Part shown: positions 1-3,941 of the stretch, piece by piece
Layout: each line of letters opens with the position of its first letter
Position numbering within the stretch: the first letter of the stretch is position 1
Assembly (NCBI GenBank): GCA_965365445.1
Contig: CBDUBS010000246.1
Location: 1-5,077 of the forward strand
Length of the DNA stretch: 5,077 nucleotides
Direction: 5' to 3'
Origin: CBDUBS01 sp965365445
GTDB taxonomy: Bacteria; Bacteroidota; Rhodothermia; Rhodothermales; DASSAV01
Translations under genes and position numbers: made by a program
The notes under the pieces: generated by a model
What the model was told of the DNA's origin: nothing
Seen by the model: only the letters and a program-made list of their open reading frames with translations
The model's database searches: none

Positions 1-2
1 TT

Positions 3-854
3 CCTGCCACACACAGCCGGCGGGGAGTTTTTCTTCAGGTGGTTTCGGTGGCGGTGTTTACCAGCACGTTCGACCATCCGGCGGTCGTGGAACAATGCGC
101 CCGGCGCGGCCTGCCCGTGATGATGGAGAAGCCGCTGGCCGTATCCCTGGAGCACGCCCGCCGCATCGAGCGGGCGGCCCGGGAAGGGGGCATCCCGGTA
201 ATCGTGAACTACGAAACGACGTGGTATCCCTCCACGTCGGCGGCCACCACCCTCGCCCTGGAGGGGCGCATCGGGACGGTGCGGCGCATCGTCGCCCGGC
301 ACGGGCACAGGGGCCCGAAAGAAATCGGCGTGCAACCGGCGTTTCTGGCCTGGCTGCTCGATCCGGTCCTGAACGGCGGCGGCGCCCTGACCGACTTCGG
401 GTGCTACGGGGCCAACCTCATCACGGTCCTGATGGGCGGTGAACGCCCCCTTTCCGTTACCGCCGTAACGCAGCAGCTGAAAACCGATCCGGCCTACGCC
501 CGGGTGGACGACGAGGCCACGCTCGTACTCGCGTACAGGGGAGCCGTGGGCATCGTACAGGCTTCCTGGAACTGGCCCATCTCCCGGAAGGATTTCGACG
601 TGTACGGTTCGGAGGGGTACCTCCTGGCCGAATCCGCGGACCGCCTTCTGATGGGCGCGCCCGGCGAGCCGGAGCGGCCCCTCCCGCTTCCCGCGCCGCC
701 CTACGCCGACCCGATCACGTACCTGACGGACGTAGTCCGGGGCCGCGCGAAGCCGGAAGGGGCGTCCTCGCTCGAAGTGAACCTGATCGTCACGGAAATC
801 CTCGACGCCGCCCGCCGGTCGGCCGGCCGCACCGTGCCGCTCTCCGCCGAGTGA
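3..854 (+). CDS. Gfo/Idh/MocA-family oxidoreductase, 5'-truncated by window edge
   Basis: This is the C-terminal part of an NAD(P)-dependent sugar- or cyclitol-type dehydrogenase. The frame is open to the left edge, and the first possible start (GTG at 39) would leave 271 residues, whereas the family usually has about 330-390. Numbering from that GTG, the visible part begins at the Rossmann strand VVSVAVFTSTFDHP. The family's EKP motif is at 30-32 (MMEKPLAVS), with K31 the usual catalytic/cofactor lysine. The second domain carries VNYETTWYPS (56-65) and GGGALTDFGCY (113-123), where D119 and Y123 occupy the place of the common D...H pair. The nucleotide-binding GxGxxG segment is not visible, so the GTG is probably not the real start. 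The dozen residues upstream of it look atypical for the family. The gene is convergent with the next one. The family assignment is firm; the substrate is unknown. Confidence 0.85.
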   Translation, partial: PATHSRRGVFLQVVSVAVFTSTFDHPAVVEQCARRGLPVMMEKPLAVSLEHARRIERAAREGGIPVIVNYETTWYPSTSAATTLALEGRIGTVRRIVARHGHRGPKEIGVQPAFLAWLLDPVLNGGGALTDFGCYGANLITVLMGGERPLSVTAVTQQLKTDPAYARVDDEATLVLAYRGAVGIVQASWNWPISRKDFDVYGSEGYLLAESADRLLMGAPGEPERPLPLPAPPYADPITYLTDVVRGRAKPEGASSLEVNLIVTEILDAARRSAGRTVPLSAE

Positions 855-866
855 GCCGGGGGTGCG

Positions 867-2024
867 TCAGGACAGGTCGGGCACGTCGAGCCAGCACCGC
901 TCCTCCGACGCCCTGTACCCCAGCTCCGCCAGTTGCACCCCGCGCGCCCCTTCGAGCAGGTTCCAGGGGAACGGCTCATCCAGCACGACGTGGCGCAGGA
1001 ACAGCTCCCATTGCGCCTTGAATGCGTTGTCGTACGTCTGCTGGTCGGGCATCTTGATCCAGTCGGCGTAGTAGCTGTGCGTCGAATCGACATCCGGGTT
1101 CCAGACCGGCCGGGGGGTGGCCCCGTACGGCTGGATGTAGCATCCCCGCAAACCGGCCACCGCCGAACCCAGCGTGCCGTCCACGTGGATGGTCAGCAGG
1201 TCGTCGCGGCGCACGCGGGTCGTCCAGGACGAATTGAACTGAGCGACAACCCCTCCTTCGAGCATAAAGAGGGCGTAGGCCGCATCATCGGCGTCGGCGT
1301 CGTAGGGCTTACCGGCTTCATCCCACCGCCGGGGGATTTCCACGGCCCCCACGGAGGTGAGCCGCTGCACCCGGCCGAACACATTATCGAGCACGTACCG
1401 CCAGTGGGCGAACATATCCAGGATGATGCCGCCCCCGTCGTCCTTCCGGTAGTTCCAGGAAGGGCGCTGCGCCGGGACCGAATCCCCCTCGAACACCCAG
1501 TACCCGAACTCTCCGCGCACGGAGAGGATGCGCCCGAAAAACCCTTTCTCCTTGAGGGTCATCAGCTTCCGGATGCCGGGCAGCCAGAGCTTATCCTGCA
1601 CGACGCCGTGCTTGACGCCTTTTTCTTCGGCAAGCCGGTACAGCCGGAGGGCATCCCCGGTGTTGAGCGCCGTGGGCTTCTCGCAGTAGACGTGTTTCCC
1701 GGCCGCGATGGCCTGCTCTACCGCAGGCACCCGCCGGTCGGTAGTCTGCGCGTCGAAATACACCTGTACGTCCTCCCGGGCGAGCGCCTCCTCTGCGCTC
1801 GTCGTCCAGTCGGTCAGGCCGGTCTGGGCGCCCAGTTTCTCCAGCTTCACCGGGTTGCGCCCGACGAGCACCGGTCGCGGCAGGATCACCTCCCGCTCGT
1901 TCAGTTTGATGCCGCCCTGCTGGATGATGGCGAGGATGGACCGGATGAGATGCTGGTTCGTGCCCATACGGCCCGTAACCCCGTTCATCGCGATCCCGAC
2001 GACGTGCTGCTTGACGGAGGACAT
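867..2024 (-). CDS. Gfo/Idh/MocA-family oxidoreductase, complete
   Basis: This encodes a 385-residue NAD(P)-dependent oxidoreductase, a normal length for the family, probably cytoplasmic because no signal peptide is visible. The N-terminal Rossmann domain has the dinucleotide-binding loop in HVVGIAMNGVTGRMG (7-21), a GxxGRMG form of the motif. The EKP motif is at 115-117 within HVYCEKPTAL, with K116 the expected catalytic lysine. The C-terminal alpha/beta domain has GGGIILDMFAHWRY (197-210), in which D203 and H207 match the conserved acid and histidine of the family. The ATG at 2024 is chosen because it leaves room for the first beta strand before the glycine loop; a later Met at residue 13 would cut that strand. 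No clear Shine-Dalgarno sequence precedes it. Its stop lies 12 bases from the stop of the convergent oxidoreductase. The two differ clearly in sequence, so they look like family members rather than a recent duplication. The substrate cannot be told from the sequence. Confidence 0.92.
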   Translation of the reverse strand: MSSVKQHVVGIAMNGVTGRMGTNQHLIRSILAIIQQGGIKLNEREVILPRPVLVGRNPVKLEKLGAQTGLTDWTTSAEEALAREDVQVYFDAQTTDRRVPAVEQAIAAGKHVYCEKPTALNTGDALRLYRLAEEKGVKHGVVQDKLWLPGIRKLMTLKEKGFFGRILSVRGEFGYWVFEGDSVPAQRPSWNYRKDDGGGIILDMFAHWRYVLDNVFGRVQRLTSVGAVEIPRRWDEAGKPYDADADDAAYALFMLEGGVVAQFNSSWTTRVRRDDLLTIHVDGTLGSAVAGLRGCYIQPYGATPRPVWNPDVDSTHSYYADWIKMPDQQTYDNAFKAQWELFLRHVVLDEPFPWNLLEGARGVQLAELGYRASEERCWLDVPDLS

Positions 2025-2133
2025 AGTCTGAAACGGTTAGTTGGTATGCGTGCGACGAGCGCCCCGTTGTGTGCAAGAGCGCTCCCTGTTTACATCGGCC
2101 TGTCTTATTTCTCGCTCTCCCCTTCCCCTTTGC

Positions 2134-2196
2134 GTCATCCCCGCCCCCAAGCCGGGCGGGCCAGGCTCCTTCTTCCTCATCCCGGCCCCGCTTGTA
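2134..2196. repeat. Palindromic half-sites leading into repeat copy A
   Basis: This stretch, upstream of the minus-strand oxidoreductase, has GTCATCCC or TCATCCC starts at 2134 and 2178. A hairpin has arms CCCGCCC (2140-2146) and GGGCGGG (2154-2160) around a 7-base loop. It runs into copy A without a gap and looks like older, decayed members of the same palindromic family. Positions 2025-2133 before it show no further structure I can support and should hold the promoter of the minus-strand oxidoreductase. Confidence 0.5.
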
Positions 2197-2404
2197 GTCA
2201 TCCCGGCCCCCGAGCCGGGATCTCAAAAGGCATGGATAAAGCCCTTATGAGATCCCGCATCGAGTGCGGGATGACGTGTTTGTGTTGAGGTACCAAACGG
2301 TTTATGTTGAGGTACCAAACGGTTTATGTTGAGGTATCAAACGGGATGCTGCCTACCTGAACAGATCCCGCATCGAGCCTGTCCCGCAAGGCGGGGTGCG
2401 GGGT
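2197..2404. repeat. Composite palindromic repeat, copy A
   Basis: This is an intergenic element made of four hairpins and a tandem array. H1 pairs ATCCCGGC (2200-2207) with GCCGGGAT (2214-2221) across a 6-base tip. H2 pairs 15-base arms beginning CGGGATCTCA (from 2216) and ending TGAGATCCCG (to 2257), with one A-A mismatch and a 12-base loop. H3 pairs ATCCCGCA (2252-2259) with TGCGGGAT (2265-2272) around TCGAG. H4 pairs ATCCCGCA (2365-2372) with TGCGGGGT (2397-2404) around a 24-base tip. H1/H2 and H2/H3 share arm bases, so neighbouring hairpins exclude each other. A second copy starts near 3563. The GTCATCCCG...CGGGATGAC pattern resembles REP-type interspersed palindromes of many bacteria. 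Function is unknown; it may be a non-autonomous mobile repeat or act in transcript ends. Confidence 0.85.
2279..2344. repeat. Tandem array, 3 x 22 bases (copy A)
   Basis: Three contiguous 22-base units occupy 2279-2300, 2301-2322 and 2323-2344. Each begins TTTRTGTTGAGG and ends CAAACGG. They differ from one another only by transitions: A/G at base 4 and C/T in GGTACC versus GGTATC. Unit junctions form a short inverted repeat AAAC-G-GTTT. The array is more AT-rich than its surroundings. There are no spacers, so it is not a CRISPR array. Confidence 0.9.
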
Positions 2405-2448
2405 GACAAGGCCGGCAGTTGTACGGATGACGCCGTGGGGAGGCCGGA

Positions 2449-2907
2449 TTACAACCGCTGGGCGCGGGATCCTTCCGGCAGGGGAGGCGCTTCCTCACCC
2501 GCCCGGGGCAGCGTGCCCTCCAGCTCCTGCTTCCAGTGATCCACATCGCCGGCCGGGCCGTACGTGTATATCATCCGGGCCGGCTCGGAGCCGATATTGG
2601 TGAGCTGGTGAAACGCATTCGGGGGGATGAACACCGCCTGCCCGGCCCTGAGCACCTGCCGCTCCCCGTCGATGCACATTTCGGCTTCGCCTTCGAGCAA
2701 AAAGTAAACCTCCTCCTGGGGGTGGTTATGCCAGGGCACCTGCCCCCCGTCCGGGTCGAGCACGACCAGCCCGGCGCAGAAATGCGCCGCCTGAATGGGC
2801 GAACGGCCCCCGGCTATATTCCGCGTCGCCCGGCCCGCCGGAAAGCGACGCCCTTCCATTTCGTTCAGATCGACGGTTTGCATTGGATTTTCGGTCGGCT
2901 GAGTCAT
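2449..2907 (-). CDS. Cupin domain-containing protein
   Basis: This is a small single-domain cupin of 152 residues from the ATG at 2907. A TTG at 2925 and an ATG at 2883 are alternative starts. I prefer 2907 because an A-rich stretch (AAAAAGA) lies directly upstream and TTG starts are rare. Numbering from the TTG, cupin motif 1 is PWHNHPQEEVYFLLEG, with metal ligands H66, H68 and E72. Motif 2 is GQAVFIPPNAFHQLTN, with the fourth ligand H106; its usual PxG glycine is N103. All four metal-binding residues are present, so a metal-binding beta-barrel is expected. The tail has YTYGPAGDVDHW and an acidic, proline-rich end. Such proteins may be enzymes (isomerase, dioxygenase) or sugar/small-molecule binders, and the sequence does not decide. 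It stands alone, divergent from the tRNA, with repeat copy A just past its stop. Confidence 0.88.
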   Translation of the reverse strand: MTQPTENPMQTVDLNEMEGRRFPAGRATRNIAGGRSPIQAAHFCAGLVVLDPDGGQVPWHNHPQEEVYFLLEGEAEMCIDGERQVLRAGQAVFIPPNAFHQLTNIGSEPARMIYTYGPAGDVDHWKQELEGTLPRAGEEAPPLPEGSRAQRL

Positions 2908-2972
2908 TCTTTTTCGGAAGTACAACGAACCAGTTGAGTATACGGCATCGACGCCACTTTCCGAAACGCTCC

Positions 2973-3005
2973 CCGGCGGGTTTTCGGCAGGGCCGTACCC
3001 GCCGG
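2973..3005. other. Strong hairpin in the cupin-tRNA divergent spacer
   Basis: Perfect 9-base arms CCGGCGGGT (2973-2981) and ACCCGCCGG (2997-3005) enclose a second stem, CGGC (2985-2988) with GCCG (2992-2995). No T-run follows on either strand, so it is not a typical terminator. It lies about 65 bases upstream of the cupin start and could fall in that gene's leader or serve as an operator. The inverted repeat is seen directly; any role is inference. Confidence 0.5.
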
Positions 3006-3042
3006 CCGGTGCGTCTTCGTTACGGCTTCACTTTACCGGGGC

Positions 3043-3072
3043 TTGCTTCGCGGTAAATCCTGTTCGTATCTT
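3043..3072 (+). promoter_or_regulatory. Possible promoter of tRNA-Asp
   Basis: TTGCTT (3043-3048) and TATCTT (3067-3072) are separated by 18 bases and resemble sigma-70-type -35 and -10 boxes. Transcription would start near 3079, giving a leader of about 40 bases before the tRNA. The -35 box lies inside an inverted repeat, TTTACCG (3032-3038) with CGGTAAA (3051-3057). The match to consensus is moderate, and Bacteroidota promoters differ from the E. coli type, so this is tentative. Confidence 0.3.
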
Positions 3073-3117
3073 ACGGTCCTCGCCCGGAAGCGGGGTTAAT
3101 CGCAGCGGGTGAATCGA

Positions 3118-3191
3118 GGTCCGGTAGTTCAGTTGGTTAGAATGCCAGCCTGTCACGCTGGAGGTCGCGGGTTCGAGTCCCGTCCGGACCG
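3118..3191 (+). tRNA. tRNA-Asp (anticodon GUC)
   Basis: The 74-base sequence folds as a full cloverleaf. The acceptor stem is GGTCCGG (3118-3124) with CCGGACC (3184-3190). The anticodon stem CCAGC/GCTGG holds loop CTGTCAC, with anticodon GTC at 3152-3154. The T stem GCGGG/CCCGT holds loop TTCGAGT. The discriminator base is G at 3191, the known aspartate identity base. The D-arm and T-arm closely match those of E. coli tRNA-Asp. The CCA end is not encoded (CAG follows), so it must be added after transcription. It is a single tRNA gene with no others beside it in the window. Confidence 0.97.
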
Positions 3192-3192
3192 C

Positions 3193-3236
3193 AGAGGCCG
3201 TATGTGCAGCACGCATGTACGGCCTTTCGCCGTTTT
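3193..3236 (+). terminator. Terminator-like hairpin after tRNA-Asp
   Basis: AGGCCGTA (3195-3202) pairs perfectly with TACGGCCT (3218-3225), extended by one A-T and one G-T pair. TTT follows at once and TTTT a few bases later. It begins two bases after the tRNA, where a tRNA transcript should end. The T-run is interrupted, so efficiency is uncertain. Confidence 0.6.
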
Positions 3237-3325
3237 CGGGGTACCTGAAGGCGGCCGGGCGGGTACAACCCGACTCCTCCCTTACCCGCCGGACACCGAT
3301 GGGCATGAGCAGGACACCCCACCCC

Positions 3326-3343
3326 GGCCCCCTCAAGGGGGCC
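3326..3343. repeat. Palindrome GGCCCCCT-CA-AGGGGGCC
   Basis: Eight-base arms surround a CA centre. A related palindrome with the complementary TG centre lies at 3386-3399 (CTCCCT-TG-AGGGAG), so the two shared CCCTCAAGGG cores face opposite ways. Similar CCCTCAAGGG palindromes are, from memory, common interspersed repeats in Bacteroidota and related genomes. Confidence 0.6.
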
Positions 3344-3385
3344 GGCAGGATGTCGGCGGCCTACCCGGCTGAAAAAGCCCGAATC

Positions 3386-3399
3386 CTCCCTTGAGGGAG
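3386..3399. repeat. Palindrome CTCCCT-TG-AGGGAG
   Basis: Six-base arms surround a TG centre. This is the reverse-orientation partner of the palindrome at 3326-3343, with 42 bases between them. Confidence 0.55.
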
Positions 3400-3469
3400 C
3401 GCGTCTCGCCCGGCAGTGAAAACCGCCCGCGCACTTGACGCCCGGTGCGGGATGACGTTTCGAGTGGGC

Positions 3470-3562
3470 GTCATCACGGCCCCGCTTTCGTCATCCCGAC
3501 TCGGCTCGCCTCTTCGGTCATCCCTTACAAAGCTCCGTCATCCCGACCCCGCACATGGCTCC
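3470..3562. repeat. Array of GTCATCNC half-sites leading into copy B
   Basis: GTCATC starts at 3470, 3490, 3517 and 3537, with the next at 3563 as the left edge of copy B. Spacings are 20, 27, 20 and 26 bases. Most continue as CCGAC or CGGCC. Unlike in copy A, most lack a perfect partner arm, so they look like truncated left arms of the palindrome family. Confidence 0.5.
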
Positions 3563-3809
3563 GTCATCCCGGCCCTACCGCCGTCTACCGACGGCGGCAG
3601 CCGGGATCTCAAAAGGCATGGATAAAGCCCTTATGAGATCCCGCATCGAGCCTGTCCCGCTATGCGGGGTGCGGGATGACGTGTTTATGTCGAGGTATCA
3701 AACGGTTTATGTTGAGGTATCAAACGGTTTATGTCGAGGTATCAAACGGGATGCTGCATACCTGAACAGATCCCGCACTCCTCCTTGCGGGACAGGTCCG
3801 ATGCGGAAC
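3563..3809. repeat. Composite palindromic repeat, copy B
   Basis: This is the second copy of the element at 2197-2404, in the same orientation and architecture. H1 pairs ATCCCGGC (3566-3573) with GCCGGGAT (3600-3607) around a 26-base tip that has its own stem, CCGCCGTC with GACGGCGG. H2 (3602-3643) is identical to copy A, including its loop and A-A mismatch. H3 pairs ATCCCGCA (3638-3645) with TGCGGGAT (3670-3677) around a 24-base tip instead of 5. H4 starts with ATCCCGCA (3770-3777) and ends in a decayed right arm, TGCGGAAC (3802-3809). Its tip is the reverse complement of the copy A tip, with 20 of 24 matches. The copies differ in length almost only by the H1 (20 bases) and H3 (19 bases) tip insertions. 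Confidence 0.85.
3684..3749. repeat. Tandem array, 3 x 22 bases (copy B)
   Basis: Units occupy 3684-3705, 3706-3727 and 3728-3749. They begin TTTATGTYGAGG and end CAAACGG. Both this array and the one in copy A hold exactly three units, and all differences between the two arrays are transitions. The sequence after the array (GATGCTGC, then TACCTGAACAG) is also shared with copy A. Confidence 0.9.
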
Positions 3810-3941
3810 CCGGCGAAATTACCGGGCGGGGCATTAAAGCCTGATAAATTCCTTCCGATACATACGGCGTCCGCTGCCCGGGTGCAGCGGGTGCGCCGCG
3901 TCGAGTGGGCCGGCGCTCACATCTCCAAATCCGTTCCCATC
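3810..3941. other. Upstream region of the propeller gene
   Basis: This is the likely promoter and leader region of the exported propeller protein. It contains an inverted repeat, CCGCTG (3871-3876) with CAGCGG (3885-3890), around an 8-base loop. An AT-richer patch at about 3834-3863 may hold the promoter, but I see no convincing boxes and no Shine-Dalgarno sequence before the ATG at 3942. Confidence 0.3.

Larger units (their letters stand above)
3237..3469. other. Gene-free stretch with several palindromes
   Basis: I find no credible protein gene here. It holds an 8-base inverted repeat, GGCGGGTA (3258-3265) with TACCCGCC (3283-3290). Two near-perfect short palindromes follow at 3326-3343 and 3386-3399. 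A CGGGATGAC half-site (3448-3456) is the reverse complement of the GTCATCCCG motif found downstream. The region looks like an accumulation of small interspersed repeats. Confidence 0.5.

Noticed and set aside
2030..2050. AAACGGTTAGTTGGTAT just upstream of the minus-strand oxidoreductase resembles a decayed 22-base unit
   Set aside because: The match needs gaps and is short; I cannot tell it from chance.
2041..2250. Plus-strand open frame ending PEPGSQKAWIKPL, with a similar one at 3445-3636
   Set aside because: Both are translations of the palindromic repeats (GTCATCCCG reads as VIP). Their similarity comes from the DNA repeat, not from protein conservation.
933..2288. 451-residue plus-strand open frame opposite the minus-strand oxidoreductase
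   Set aside because: It is a high-GC shadow of a gene with clear family motifs on the other strand; its own translation is rich in P, H and R and shows no domain.
2279..2344. Possible CRISPR array
   Set aside because: The 22-base units abut with no spacers, there are only three, and no cas gene is nearby.
2418..2455. GTTGTA/TACAAC inverted repeat across the cupin stop codon as a terminator
   Set aside because: The loop is long, the arms are only 6 bases and no T-run follows on the minus strand.
2536..2937. Plus-strand open frame of 133 residues over the cupin gene
   Set aside because: It is the antisense shadow of the cupin, whose HxH...E and PPN..H motifs identify the true strand.
3028..3336. 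Minus-strand open frames over the tRNA, one containing RTGLEPATSSVTGWHSNQL and one PDGTRTRDLQRDRLAF
   Set aside because: These peptides are the antisense translation of tRNA-Asp and are a familiar false protein annotation. The tRNA explains the sequence fully.
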